DNA of 64,000 bases from CBINFS01 sp966250015 (lineage in GTDB: Bacteria > Bacteroidota > Rhodothermia > Rhodothermales > DASSAV01): the NCBI GenBank assembly GCA_966250015.1, contig CBINFS010000002.1, positions 227,285 through 291,284 of the forward strand, written 5' to 3'. Of the stretch, positions 38,887-49,223 are shown in pieces. Position numbers and translations under genes: made by a program. The notes below the pieces were generated by a model. That model had not been told where the DNA came from. It saw nothing but the letters and a program-made list of their open reading frames with translations, and ran no database searches. Each line of letters opens with the position of its first letter. The stretch's first letter is position 1.

Positions 38887-41800
38887 TTAGTTCGATATGC
38901 GCACGTTGACGTTGAAGTTTCCGGAGACGCTGGTATAGGACGGTATGCGGTTGTCGCCTTCGAACAGCTCGTACCGCAGCGTGAAGTCAGCCGAGACCTG
39001 GTTGCTGAACTGGTACGAGATTTTGGGTGAGACGGTCAGGCGGCGTGTGTCCGTCAGAAGCGAGCGGTTGTCGCCTGAGAGCGCGTCCTCGGGCCGGAAG
39101 TCGGTTTCGCCCTGTCCGTAGCGTGTTACGGCGTCGCGCAGTGCGAGGCGCAGCTGGTAGCGGGTGTCGGTGTTGTCGGCAAGCGCCATCATGAGGCTGA
39201 AGCTGATGCGGTTGTTCAGGCGCTTGCTGCGCGGCATGAACGGCAGCCGCATGCCCTGGCGCTGGTAGCTCATCGTGACGGCGATCTCGTCGGTGCGAAG
39301 CTCGCTCACCGAAAAGTCCGATGCACTGAGCGAGTACGCATTGCTCTTGTTCCACGAAATGTTGGTCGAGAGCCTGTTTTTCCACGACAGGTCGAGACCG
39401 ATCAGGGGCGAGTACCGTTCGTTGATGCGGATCGTGCCGACTGTATACCTTGCCGGCGTCGAAATGATGGGGTATGGACCGAGATCGAACGAGTTGGTGC
39501 CGCCGGCGGAAGCGAGCTGGGTGCGGAAATCCGTGCTGTATTCTGCCCCGTAGTTATGGCGGAGGGAAGCGCTCTGGACCAGGCTTCGGAAGATCGGCCA
39601 GCTCGATATGCCGCTGTAGGTGACGGACCACTGGGGCATCGGGATCGGGAGCAGATTGCGAGAGTCGAACATGCCGAAGCTCGACATGAAAGCGCTCTGG
39701 AAGTCTTCGACCACCGACTGGTTCGTCAGCACGACGCGGCCGTCTCCGTTTTCGTCTCCAATGCCTTCCTCCGGCGAGACGCGTTTGTCGAAGTCACCCC
39801 GGAAGGTTTCGAACTGCCTCCTGAAGAGGTCGAGATAGGAGGCATTGAAGGCCCAGACGAACGAACGGTTGGAGCCTCCCTCGCTGATAGTGGTCGATAT
39901 CCGGCCATCCTCACCGGTGCGGTACGTCACGTTTTCCTTGTCGCTCCAGTCGGTGTTCCAGTTCAGCGTGATCTGGAGGTTTTGAGACGGCTGGAGGCTG
40001 GTCCGAGCCTGGAATTTGTTCGTGTTCGAGAGGTCGTCCGATACCTGAAGATCCCTGCTTAGGATGCGTTGATTGGCCGGGATGCGGCGGTCGAGGCCGA
40101 AGCGGTAGCGGAGAGAGGGGCCGTACCCGCGGAAGGCGTCGTACAGAGAATAATAGGTATTGACCTGGTTGGGCCCGGCAATGAGGCCGACGTTCGACGA
40201 GTTCGAGGTCTGGCTGTTCGAGTACGTGACGGTTATGTCGTTGATGCCGGTCACTGCGAGGATGGTCCGGCGCAAGATGGCCATCGGTTTGGGGAGCGGC
40301 AGCTTGATTCGCCTGCGCTCAATCTCTTCGACCTCCGAGGAATCCTGCGCCTCCGGTACGGCGCGTTCGGGTCTTGCCAGAGGCCGTCCTTCGCGGGCCT
40401 CTTCGCCTTCGAGGAGCTCTTCCGGCGCTAAATCTTCCACGTCGACGTCCGTGGTGTCTCCTGCGGCTTCTCTCTCTTTCCTGAGCGCTTCTTCCTGTTT
40501 TTTGCGCTCGCGTTCGAGCCTTTCCTGTTCACGTCGGCGCTGGCGCTCCTGCTCTTTTGCCTGGCGCTCTGCCTGCGCCTGCGATTCCGCCCTCTTCTGC
40601 TGTTCCTCCAGATTTCTGTAGAACTCGAACTTGCGCCAGAAATCCTGCGGCCGGAGGGTTAGCCCACCCCGAAGCTCGAGGGCGTTCGCCACGCTTGCGC
40701 CCGTGTTACGTGCGGCCGCGCCGTTTTGCCAGCTAAAAGTCACGTTGTAGGTGACCGGCTGGATGACGACCCAGCTCAAGGCCTGCGAGAATCGGGGCTG
40801 GAAGGTCGCCGTAAACCGCTGGCCGTACCGGTCGGTACGCGGCGACATTCGTCCTGAGAAGAGGCGGCTCAAGACGCGGTCGGTGGGTATGACGCTGAGC
40901 CGGCTGATCTCGTACTCGGTTGAATCGATGCCGAGGATGGTACTCTTGAGTGTGTCGACGCCAATCGCATTGAAGCTCTGGTCGGTATTGGCATCGAAGC
41001 TCAGGTTGAGGAACTGGAACGGGTTGTACTGTAGGCTATATTGCCGCTTGTGGGTGAACTGGTGCTGCTCGCGGATTTTGTATTCCACCAGGTCCGGAAC
41101 CTGCACCTGGGAGCTATCCCGCTGGGCGATCGTCTGGATCGGGCGTTCCTGCTGCTGGTTGAAATTCCGGGCGGCCATACCAGTTGCCGTAAGCGCCTGG
41201 GGCATGTAGTTAAATCGCAGATCCGCGAGCATGCCCAGCACGGGGATCGGGTCGAGGAACCAGAACGGCCGAAGCGTTCGAGGGCGACGGGAGGCGAAGC
41301 GGTAGTTGACCGTTCCCTGCCAGCGCCAGGAATCGTTCATCTGAAGTGACGGATTTCGGGCTTTCGAATCGCTGAAAGAATACGAAACGGTGAGGCCGTC
41401 GAGGGTATTTCGGATCAGTCTGGACTTCGAACCCTGCTTTCCGATTCGAGCGGTTATCGACCGGTTGTTGGTGGACGTCTGTGCGGCCTGAATGGCTTCC
41501 TGTTTCAGCTGTTCCTTCGTGGCCAGGTCCACGTCCTGCTCGTCAATACCATCGAGGATTTCTTGCAGCCTGACGTCACCGCGTGTGGGGGAGAAGGAGG
41601 GCGTCGTCGTGTTCGACTGTACCTGCATCGAGACGGGTAGGGACCAGCCGTACCGCTCGGGCAAGAACTTGTCGAGGTTCACTTCCGCATTTACGCCCCA
41701 ATTTAGGAATTCCTGTTGCTCGCGCTCGTCGAGTGTGCTCGAAAGGTCGCCGAACCCTTCCGTCTGTTGCTGGAAGGATGCTTTGATCCGGCCGAAGTCG

Positions 41801-44800
41801 GCAAGCCTCAGGTCCGTATTCAAGAGGGCCGCCCAGCCGTTGTGTTCGTCATATCCGGACACACGAAGCTCGTTCACCCAGACCTCCACGTAGTCCAGCA
41901 CGTCGGCCGGATCCATGCTGTTGGGGTCAGCGGGATTTCGGATGCCGATGACGATGGTGTTGACCTTGGCAAGGGAAGGCGAGCCCTTGATCGAGATACG
42001 TGTGCCGGGAGGTGCAAACTCCTCCGGATTCGGCGCTCCGCTGCGTTGCAGCCCGTTCTCGTCCGTGTTCCAGAAGACCGAGTCGGGGGCGAAGTTCTCA
42101 TTGATGATGTAATTGTCGCGCGCCACTTTGAGCTGGTTAAACGCGCCCAGGTGGATGACGACCGAGTTCAGGTCGATCACCTCACCATTGTAGAGCTGGT
42201 TCGTGCGCCACAGTTTGTCCACTTCGTCTGGCGGACGCCTGAGGATGTCGGTGGTTTGCGGATAAGGACCGGGCGTGAGTGGTTGCTCGTACTCGTAATA
42301 GTCGTTTCGCTCGTTAGCACCGAAGCGAATGAACAGCCTGGCTTTCGATCGTGCTTCGTCGATGTTGGTTTCGGCCAGCTCGACGAGGTCGCGGCCGTCC
42401 GCCGTCGTGCCGTGCATGTGCACGAACATGCGCATCTTTTCGTACTTGAGGAGATCGTAGCCCTGGAAGGTCTTAAAGATGGCGAGCTGGCGTCCCGGGA
42501 AAAGGTCTTCGACGGTGAGGACCATGGCCTGTTCACGGGCTCTCTGGAGGTCACCCGACGCCAGGCGCGTCTGGCTGATGATGGTCCCCATGGGGGGGCT
42601 GTAGAGGTTTCCGTGCTCCTCGTTGTTGATGCTCGACATCGTGATGCGGCCGGTCGTGTCCGGCAGGAGGCCCCCTTCGATCTCGGGTTCGAGCGGGATT
42701 TCGGTTGACTTCTGCCACTGGCTGCCGACGAGCTCGAGGGATGCGAAGCGGGCTGTCACAGGCACTTCAGTCCCCGTTATCCAGATCCGTATGGATTCGA
42801 TCAGGTCGAAGTCCTGGATCGTGCCGGCCTTCCGGGTATACTTCCGGACGGGGATTCGGACGTGGTACCAACCGGTCCCCACATCGCCGCTCTTGATTTC
42901 GGTAACGACGTAGTCGTCCAGCGAGTTCGGGTCGGCCTGCTGCGAAAGGATGGAGCGGCTGAGTGGGATTTCGTACTGGAAGTAGCTGTTGTCGGTATCG
43001 ACCGTGTAGTTGAGGTTGAGGTCCTCCGAGTCCGGGTAGCGCGAGTTGCCGAGCCGTTCGGAATTCCGGACGGCGAGTCTCGATTGCCCTTCGTAGGAGT
43101 TCAGCTCAGATCCGGCGAAGTACCGGCTGAACCGCTGCTGGATCGAACCCCTGTTGGGGTATAAGGCAGTATCGTCGAAGATATTGTCGAGGTAGGAGTA
43201 GTAATCGTCTCCCGAAGGGTCACGCCGGGCTTTTTCGATCTCGGCCTGGTAGAGGGGATCGGAAATGGCGCTGAAATCCCGGTCGAGGCCGGCAAGGAAC
43301 TCCTTGAACACCTCGCGTTCGGACGCATAGCCGGTTTCGTCTTCGTACCGTTCGGGGTCGTAGGAGGCGAGGCCATCGAAGCCGAGGTCCTCCGTACGTC
43401 TCGTCTCGTCGTTGATGTCGACGGCGTTGTTCTCCTGGACCTGAGGCAGGCGGCTGCGCCTAGCGGCATCGAACGAGGTCGCGCTGAGGGTGGTTGTGGA
43501 GAGGCCGTCTTCGGAGTTGAGCTTTTCGTTCGGGATGATGTCTTCCGAAATCGAGCCGAGGTCTACGTACAGTTTTGCGTCCGGCCCCGCGTCGTTCTCG
43601 CCGTTTTCTGCAAACGGCTTAAAGATGAACTCGACGAACTCGATGTTTTTGAGGTTGAAGTCGTTGTAGCCTTCAGGAATCCGTTGCGTGATTCCGCCCC
43701 AGGAAAGCTTCGGGTTCCGGAAAAACTCAGGCAGGTTGTCCGTGTAGTTGTAGGGGCCGCGCTCGCGGGGGCTGAAGTGCAGGTCGAGCGTCGAGACGTA
43801 CCGGTCGGCTTCCGTGCCCTCGATGTCCCTGTTCGGGTACACCTCCAGCGTCGGCACCCGGTCGGTTGCTTCCGTAATCGGAACGCCTCGGGATTGCAGC
43901 TCTCTGAGCACGTTGACGTTGAGCTGGTACCAGCCGAGGCTGCCCCGCCACTTCGAGCGCTCGAAGCTCCATTGCGTACCGAGGTGCGTTTCCGGATCAC
44001 CGGCGAGGGGGTCGATAGCGCCGATCGAGTCCGGTGGCGCACTGAGCACCCACGCACCGGGCTGTTTGAGGGAGTAGGTCGTCTCGAACCCCTCGAAGTC
44101 GTCGAGGTACGAGATGCCGCGCAGCTCGTCGTTGTGGAAGTCCCGCTTGATACTGCCGAGATCCCGACGGGTGCGTTCGAACGCGACGGTCTCGATGTGG
44201 CTCGGGCGGAGCTGGGCGAACTCGCCGGTCAGCATGAACGAGCTCGGCGCCCTGGTCTGGATGAACGGCAGCGCGTCGATGGCACGGGTGAGCCACCGGG
44301 GCTCGAGGTCGATTCGCCCGTCGACACCCCAGATCAGGTTGGATACGGGTTCCTCGCCGACACGCAGCTTATCGACCGGTGATTTCTGGCTCAGCTTCAT
44401 CACGGTCGTTCCAAGTGTCAGCCGGTCGTCGAGCTGGTACTCCGCCCGGGCGCCGAGCAGGGTCTTTTTCTGAAGGTTCAGGAACTGATTCTGCTCGTAC
44501 GAAATCTGGATGTCGCGCCCGGCCGTCAGGAAAGCGGGGTTAATGATGTCGACGCTGCCGCTGGTGTAGTCGACGATGAAGTCAGTGCCTTCATTCAACG
44601 GTGTACCGCCGGAGGTAACACGTACGGAGCCTTCGACGAGGCCGGCATAAGCCCCGAGATCGTAGTGTGAATTAACGGCGCCTTTGTACGAGCCCCTGAT
44701 GCTGTAGACGTCGCGCTGGGTGTCCCGCCGGGCATTTTCCTTTTTTTCCCTGTACAGGCTCGTGAAGACGTAGAGGTTTTTGTTGGCCTGAGCCTGCGGT

Positions 44801-46842
44801 GTGCCTTCATTGTCGATGACCGAGGCGAGATGGCTGCCAAATGGCTCGAGGTAAGGGAAGATGAGCAGGCCCTGGCTCGGGTTGATCGTAAAGTTGACGA
44901 GGTAGTCGAACCTGTTATCGGTCTGAGGGGCGTAGTCCTGGTTCAGGCGGTCGAGGCCGAGGATCTGCAATAGCGTTCGGGTGCCGCCGACACCGGCGAG
45001 GCGTTCCGATGGCGTCTTTCCGGGCGGCTCGTAATTGATTTTCAGCTCGAACTCGTTCGGGTTGATTCCTCTGCTCCCCAGGCTGTAGATGTTTCGCATC
45101 TCGAGGTACCACGCGGCCGGGTTCAGGGCGCCCGGCACCGGCTGCTTCAGGTTGATCGGGCGCAGAAGCTTGACGACGAGCTTATCGTCGTTCTGGCTGC
45201 CGGTGGAACCACCCGTCTCATTCGAGAAGGTGCCGACCTGATAGGACTGGCCGTTTGCGACGTATCGGTAAGACACCGCGATGGCCTGGTTGTCGGGCAG
45301 ACTCTGGCTGAGCGAAATGTAGCCAAGCACCGGATCCAGGAAATAATCGCGTCCCTCGGTGAGCAGCTTGAACCGGCCGATCTGGTAGTCGTGGGACTCG
45401 AGGCCTTTGACCGACTTCAGATAGGTATCCGTGTTTGCCGTACCGGCGGCGATGTCGTTCTGGAGCTCTTCCGGCAGGTACTGGTCGATCGATTCGTCAG
45501 GAAGGCGCTGTTCGGTGTATTGATCGGCCAGTGTGAGGATCTCCTGAGGCTCACCGAGGTCTACGAGGGCTACGATGTGCCGCACGTTGGCTTCTTCCGG
45601 GGAGGTTGGTTGCAGCCGCCAGACCTCGATGTCCTTGATGCCCTCGAATCCCTGGGCAACACGATAGTTGGGTGGATCCGAAAGAGCGTCTTCCCAGCGG
45701 TTGCGGAAGTAGTAGCCGAGGAAGAAATGTTTGGCCTCGTCGTAGTCCGTCGGCCGCAGGGCAAACTCGACGGCCTGCGATCCGCCTTCGATGGAGAGGC
45801 TGTTCGACTGTCCTTCCTGCTGGCTGGCGACGGTCGTCACCCGGACGCCGCCGATCTGAAATTCGCTCTTGATACCGAAGAGGCTCTGCCCGCCGCGTAT
45901 CAGGGTGGAAGGTGTGGGCAGGAAGACGTTACCGGCCTCGATGTTCTGGATGATCTCGTCCTCGTAGCCGGTGTACTGGAGCTTGAGCTGGTTCTGGTAG
46001 TCGAACTGGTTTTTGGTGTCCCAGCTCACGTCCACTCTCAGCTTGTCGCCGATGGTGCCGGTGATGCCGAGGCTCAGGTCCTGTTTGAAGGTCGGGTCCG
46101 TGCGGGAAGCGCGGCCGGTGTACGCTACCTGCTGATCGCTCTTGCGGTAGTCGAAGCCGGCTTGGATGTACGCCTGGCCGGTAACGCGAAGGTCGACCTG
46201 CGGCTTGCCGAAAATGGTGGAGAACGCGCTCGTCCGTCCGCCGGGCACCATGATGTTGAAGCCCAGTCCTCGGCTCTGTTGCTGCTGGCGCATCCGGGAC
46301 TGTTGCTCGATCAGCGAGATCCAGTTGTTCTGGAGGTCTCGTGCCAGGCGCGCCTCACGATAGGACGGAAGATCCAGGCGAAGCGGGTAGCGGACGTCGG
46401 CATTTCCGACCGCCTCCCGCGCAATGTAGTGGCGGCCCGTCGAGTCGAGCTTGATCTCGTGCCTCCAGTAGGAACCCAGGCGCGGCGCAAACGGACGCTC
46501 ACGCGCAAAGAGCGAGGCGATCGGCCGGTCCCTGCGGAACGAAGGGAAGTAGAGGGACGCTCGGCCCGTATCGGGTGCGAGCGAATCAGAAAGAGTCGAA
46601 TCGAGCTCGGCACCCTCGAGACTATCGAGCGATACCACGGTGGTGTCGGTATCCGACCGGACGATCCAGTCCCGGTAAAAGAAGCTGTCGTGGGCGTACC
46701 CGCGTGCGGCGTAGCTCATCAAGGCAACGACGACGGCCGTAGCCCCGGTGCAGAGCAGCAGCATTACACCAACTGCTTTCGCCGACAGGATATTCCTGAG
46801 CACACGCCTACTTTTGCCTAGGAGGATGCGGATGAAGCGCAC
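38887..46842 (-). CDS. sprA: T9SS outer-membrane translocon SprA
   Basis: 2,651 residues. An N-terminal hydrophobic segment (about 22-50) is followed by very long beta-rich sequence with repeated family features such as QTRLASGDLQRAREQAMVL and YVEVWVNELRVSGYD. This is SprA, the roughly 36-stranded barrel that forms the exit channel of the type IX secretion system in Bacteroidota. It is longer than Flavobacterium SprA (about 2,400). One contributor is a highly charged Glu/Arg/Gln-rich coiled-coil insertion at about residues 2067-2174. No other T9SS gene or obvious cargo C-terminal domain is in the window, as expected since T9SS genes are scattered. The N terminus is followed by Asp/Ser-rich linkers. 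Confidence 0.95.
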   Translation of the reverse strand: MRFIRILLGKSRRVLRNILSAKAVGVMLLLCTGATAVVVALMSYAARGYAHDSFFYRDWIVRSDTDTTVVSLDSLEGAELDSTLSDSLAPDTGRASLYFPSFRRDRPIASLFARERPFAPRLGSYWRHEIKLDSTGRHYIAREAVGNADVRYPLRLDLPSYREARLARDLQNNWISLIEQQSRMRQQQQSRGLGFNIMVPGGRTSAFSTIFGKPQVDLRVTGQAYIQAGFDYRKSDQQVAYTGRASRTDPTFKQDLSLGITGTIGDKLRVDVSWDTKNQFDYQNQLKLQYTGYEDEIIQNIEAGNVFLPTPSTLIRGGQSLFGIKSEFQIGGVRVTTVASQQEGQSNSLSIEGGSQAVEFALRPTDYDEAKHFFLGYYFRNRWEDALSDPPNYRVAQGFEGIKDIEVWRLQPTSPEEANVRHIVALVDLGEPQEILTLADQYTEQRLPDESIDQYLPEELQNDIAAGTANTDTYLKSVKGLESHDYQIGRFKLLTEGRDYFLDPVLGYISLSQSLPDNQAIAVSYRYVANGQSYQVGTFSNETGGSTGSQNDDKLVVKLLRPINLKQPVPGALNPAAWYLEMRNIYSLGSRGINPNEFELKINYEPPGKTPSERLAGVGGTRTLLQILGLDRLNQDYAPQTDNRFDYLVNFTINPSQGLLIFPYLEPFGSHLASVIDNEGTPQAQANKNLYVFTSLYREKKENARRDTQRDVYSIRGSYKGAVNSHYDLGAYAGLVEGSVRVTSGGTPLNEGTDFIVDYTSGSVDIINPAFLTAGRDIQISYEQNQFLNLQKKTLLGARAEYQLDDRLTLGTTVMKLSQKSPVDKLRVGEEPVSNLIWGVDGRIDLEPRWLTRAIDALPFIQTRAPSSFMLTGEFAQLRPSHIETVAFERTRRDLGSIKRDFHNDELRGISYLDDFEGFETTYSLKQPGAWVLSAPPDSIGAIDPLAGDPETHLGTQWSFERSKWRGSLGWYQLNVNVLRELQSRGVPITEATDRVPTLEVYPNRDIEGTEADRYVSTLDLHFSPRERGPYNYTDNLPEFFRNPKLSWGGITQRIPEGYNDFNLKNIEFVEFIFKPFAENGENDAGPDAKLYVDLGSISEDIIPNEKLNSEDGLSTTTLSATSFDAARRSRLPQVQENNAVDINDETRRTEDLGFDGLASYDPERYEDETGYASEREVFKEFLAGLDRDFSAISDPLYQAEIEKARRDPSGDDYYSYLDNIFDDTALYPNRGSIQQRFSRYFAGSELNSYEGQSRLAVRNSERLGNSRYPDSEDLNLNYTVDTDNSYFQYEIPLSRSILSQQADPNSLDDYVVTEIKSGDVGTGWYHVRIPVRKYTRKAGTIQDFDLIESIRIWITGTEVPVTARFASLELVGSQWQKSTEIPLEPEIEGGLLPDTTGRITMSSINNEEHGNLYSPPMGTIISQTRLASGDLQRAREQAMVLTVEDLFPGRQLAIFKTFQGYDLLKYEKMRMFVHMHGTTADGRDLVELAETNIDEARSKARLFIRFGANERNDYYEYEQPLTPGPYPQTTDILRRPPDEVDKLWRTNQLYNGEVIDLNSVVIHLGAFNQLKVARDNYIINENFAPDSVFWNTDENGLQRSGAPNPEEFAPPGTRISIKGSPSLAKVNTIVIGIRNPADPNSMDPADVLDYVEVWVNELRVSGYDEHNGWAALLNTDLRLADFGRIKASFQQQTEGFGDLSSTLDEREQQEFLNWGVNAEVNLDKFLPERYGWSLPVSMQVQSNTTTPSFSPTRGDVRLQEILDGIDEQDVDLATKEQLKQEAIQAAQTSTNNRSITARIGKQGSKSRLIRNTLDGLTVSYSFSDSKARNPSLQMNDSWRWQGTVNYRFASRRPRTLRPFWFLDPIPVLGMLADLRFNYMPQALTATGMAARNFNQQQERPIQTIAQRDSSQVQVPDLVEYKIREQHQFTHKRQYSLQYNPFQFLNLSFDANTDQSFNAIGVDTLKSTILGIDSTEYEISRLSVIPTDRVLSRLFSGRMSPRTDRYGQRFTATFQPRFSQALSWVVIQPVTYNVTFSWQNGAAARNTGASVANALELRGGLTLRPQDFWRKFEFYRNLEEQQKRAESQAQAERQAKEQERQRRREQERLERERKKQEEALRKEREAAGDTTDVDVEDLAPEELLEGEEAREGRPLARPERAVPEAQDSSEVEEIERRRIKLPLPKPMAILRRTILAVTGINDITVTYSNSQTSNSSNVGLIAGPNQVNTYYSLYDAFRGYGPSLRYRFGLDRRIPANQRILSRDLQVSDDLSNTNKFQARTSLQPSQNLQITLNWNTDWSDKENVTYRTGEDGRISTTISEGGSNRSFVWAFNASYLDLFRRQFETFRGDFDKRVSPEEGIGDENGDGRVVLTNQSVVEDFQSAFMSSFGMFDSRNLLPIPMPQWSVTYSGISSWPIFRSLVQSASLRHNYGAEYSTDFRTQLASAGGTNSFDLGPYPIISTPARYTVGTIRINERYSPLIGLDLSWKNRLSTNISWNKSNAYSLSASDFSVSELRTDEIAVTMSYQRQGMRLPFMPRSKRLNNRISFSLMMALADNTDTRYQLRLALRDAVTRYGQGETDFRPEDALSGDNRSLLTDTRRLTVSPKISYQFSNQVSADFTLRYELFEGDNRIPSYTSVSGNFNVNVRISN

Positions 46843-47230
46843 AGAACCCCGAATTCAGATCAAATGAACTACACTGAGACGGACCCCCACCCCCCCACTC
46901 ACAGGGCGAAAGAGAAAGAGGCAGGGGAGATACTAACGCGAGTATTTAGTAGCAAGAAGTGCCGATACGCGATCTGGTTTTGTCTCAAACGGTGTTCGGG
47001 ATTTAGCTGGTTGCCGGACTGCAACGTACGACCGGACAAGCAATCCGAAACTAAAGTTTCGACAGATTTACTTCAAGGGTAAATCCTGCGCCACGGGCCG
47101 CGTTGCATCTGCGACGGCTGTGTTACAGGGGTTATGTTTTTTTGTTCGCGACTTATGCCAGATTTGGGCCAAAAGGCGCGATCTTTCTTATACTACTCCG
47201 AATATCTTCATAATAAGTAATGCTTCAGCG
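46843..47230. other. Divergent promoter region of sprA and an SDR gene
   Basis: 388 bp without a gene. A possible plus-strand promoter for the SDR gene is TTGGGC-19-TATACT at 47164-47194. A C-rich tract (ACCCCCACCCCCCCAC, about 46881-46896) lies close to the sprA start. Nothing else stands out. Confidence 0.5.
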
Positions 47231-47917
47231 ATGATCGAGGTTGATTTATTGGGCAAGGTGGTCGTCGTAACCGGTGCGGGAGGCCGTCTCGGGAGCCGTC
47301 TCGTACACCGATTTGCGGATCAAGGCGCCACCATTGCCGCCATCGTTCGGAGTGAGCAACAGGCCCGGGACATCCCCTTTCCCCCGAACGCCGAAGGATG
47401 GGCCTTCCCGGCGGACGTGACCAACGAGAAGATGGTCGAGACGACCTTCAAGCAAATCGTCGATCAGTTCGGGCGCATCGACGTGCTGATTCACGCGGTG
47501 GGCATGTGGAAGTCGAACCCGATGCACGATACGTCGCTGGAGGAATGGGACAAGATCACCTCCGTGAACCTGCGTTCGGCTTTTCTCTGTTTTCGTGAGG
47601 CCGTCCGCGTGATGAGGGTGCGGGAAGGGGGACGGATCATTGGTTTTTCGGCGCTTCATGGCCTCGAAAAAGGGCGTGCAGGCCAGGCCGCCTACAGCGC
47701 ATCCAAGGCCGGCATCATCCGGCTGATTGAATCCGTTGCGAGTGAATACCGGGAGCAGAACGTCAAGGCGTTTGCCATTGCGCCGTCGACCATCCTCTTT
47801 TCGGGGAAGTCCGAAGGGGAAGGGGTGAGCGTCGATCAGATCATCGATCTCTGCCTGTATCTCTGTACGCCGTCGGCGGATGCGTTGAACGGGTCCACAC
47901 TTCGGGTCGATCGTTGA
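47231..47917 (+). CDS. Short-chain dehydrogenase/reductase
   Basis: 228 residues from the ATG at 47231. The frame is open back to 47120, but the first 37 extra residues show no SDR features and cover the candidate promoter. The Rossmann motif is TGAGGRLGSRL, the catalytic motif YSASK, with an upstream Ser (IIGFSALHGLE). The cofactor is probably NAD(P); the substrate is unknown. It looks monocistronic, and its stop is 19 bp from the convergent recR stop. Confidence 0.9.
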   Translation: MIEVDLLGKVVVVTGAGGRLGSRLVHRFADQGATIAAIVRSEQQARDIPFPPNAEGWAFPADVTNEKMVETTFKQIVDQFGRIDVLIHAVGMWKSNPMHDTSLEEWDKITSVNLRSAFLCFREAVRVMRVREGGRIIGFSALHGLEKGRAGQAAYSASKAGIIRLIESVASEYREQNVKAFAIAPSTILFSGKSEGEGVSVDQIIDLCLYLCTPSADALNGSTLRVDR

Positions 47918-47936
47918 GGGAACCGACCCGGTTCCT

Positions 47937-48599
47937 TTACAGCGAGACGCGTCCTTCGAGTGCACGGGAAAGCGTCGCTTCGTCTGCGTATTCGAGGTCG
48001 CCTCCGATCGGGAGGCCGCGTGCGATGCGCGTCAGACGTAGTCCGAAGGGCTTCAACAGTTGCGAGATGTAGTAGGCGGTGGTGTCTCCCTCGACGTTTG
48101 GATTCATCGCGAGGATGATCTCCTGAATTTTGGCGGATGGCGCCTCCTGGCCGTTTGGTTCGGCGACGACCCCGTTTTGATTAGCCGATTCGTGGGTCTG
48201 GCTTACCCGGGCCACGAGCTCGCGGATCCTGAGGTCTTCGGGTCCGATCCCGTCCAGGGGTGAGATGACGCCGCCGAGCACGTGGTAGACGCCATTGAAC
48301 TCGTTGGTGCGTTCGAGGGCCATCACGTCGCTGGGCTCTTCGACGACGCAGACGAGCGAGTGGTCGCGCCGGGACGAGCTACAGATCGGACAGGGATCCG
48401 TATCGGTGACGTTAAAACACGTCGAGCAATACATTACCCGATCCTTTACCGCGACGAGCGCCTTCGCCAGGTCGACCACCTCTTCGCGCGGCATCTTGAG
48501 AATGTATGACGTCAGGCGCTGCGCCGTCTTTCGCCCGATGGTCGGCAGCTTGGTCAGCTGCTCGACGAGCGCCTCGACCGACTCCGATGTAAACTGCAT
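47937..48599 (-). CDS. recR: Recombination protein RecR
   Basis: 220 residues. A helix-hairpin-helix (LPTIGRKTAQRLTSYIL), a C4 zinc finger (CSTCFNVTDTDPCPICSS) and a Toprim domain (LVCVVEEPSDVMALERT) are present in the family order. RecR works with RecO and RecF to load RecA at gaps. A 30-residue insertion rich in Gln/Asn/Ala (ESANQNGVVAEPNGQEAPSA) sits inside the Toprim region and makes it longer than E. coli RecR (201). It is the last gene of the dnaX-ybaB-recR group. Confidence 0.96.
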   Translation of the reverse strand: MQFTSESVEALVEQLTKLPTIGRKTAQRLTSYILKMPREEVVDLAKALVAVKDRVMYCSTCFNVTDTDPCPICSSSRRDHSLVCVVEEPSDVMALERTNEFNGVYHVLGGVISPLDGIGPEDLRIRELVARVSQTHESANQNGVVAEPNGQEAPSAKIQEIILAMNPNVEGDTTAYYISQLLKPFGLRLTRIARGLPIGGDLEYADEATLSRALEGRVSL

Positions 48600-48650
48600 A
48601 GGTTTCCGAAGCTTCAGTACCCGTTTTCAGAGCTGACAGGATACGCCGTC

Positions 48651-48674
48651 GATGTGACAATCCGGCGTCACATC
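48651..48674. promoter_or_regulatory. Inverted repeat between ybaB and recR
   Basis: GATGTGAC and GTCACATC form an 8-bp perfect inverted repeat with an 8-bp centre. There is no T-run. It could be an mRNA hairpin or an operator upstream of recR. Confidence 0.35.
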
Positions 48675-48755
48675 CGTGCGTCCTTCTGATATTTGCGCTA
48701 CCCTTGCCTGCCACAGCACGAAATGGAAGTGCAGGCGACGTCGAAAGGGTCAGGA

Positions 48756-49094
48756 TCAGAGGCCGAACTGTCCGAGGTCGAGTCCGGGCGGAAGGAGCGA
48801 TCCCGCGGCGTTGCTCATCTCCTGCCGGGCCATCACGGCGGCTTCTTCGAGGGCCTTGTTGACCCCTGCGATGATCAGGTCTTCGAGCAGCTCGAGGTCG
48901 TCCGGGTCCACCGCCTCGCGCTCGATCTTGATCGAGGTGATTCGTTGTGCTCCGTTGGCGACGACTTTGACCATTCCGCCCCCGGCTTCTGCAGTCACGG
49001 TCTTTTTGGCCAGCGCTTCCTGGGCCTCATTGACCTTGCGCTGCATCTCCATAATCTTGCCGAACATGTCGGCCATGTTAGGTTCGTTTGCCAT
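48756..49094 (-). CDS. ybaB: Nucleoid-associated protein YbaB/EbfC
   Basis: 112 residues: an N-terminal amphipathic helix (FGKIMEMQRKVNEAQEALAKKTV), a beta-sheet core (AGGGMVKVVANGAQRITSIKI) and a C-terminal helix. It is the DNA-binding YbaB family, usually encoded between dnaX and recR as here. The DNA role is family knowledge. Confidence 0.94.
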   Translation of the reverse strand: MANEPNMADMFGKIMEMQRKVNEAQEALAKKTVTAEAGGGMVKVVANGAQRITSIKIEREAVDPDDLELLEDLIIAGVNKALEEAAVMARQEMSNAAGSLLPPGLDLGQFGL

Positions 49095-49223
49095 AAAAAT
49101 ATCCGAATGATCGTTTACGAGAGAGGCGATTGCCCGTCGACGGACAGGCCGGGCTTTTGCCGATCAAACGTAAATAGGGCGATTAAGCTCCGTCCGGGCG
49201 CGAGAATCCGAATCGGGGGGCCG

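Noticed and set aside
48651..48674. CRP/FNR-type operator upstream of recR
   Set aside because: The half-sites TGTGA/TCACA are 10 bp apart, not 6, so it does not fit these regulators.
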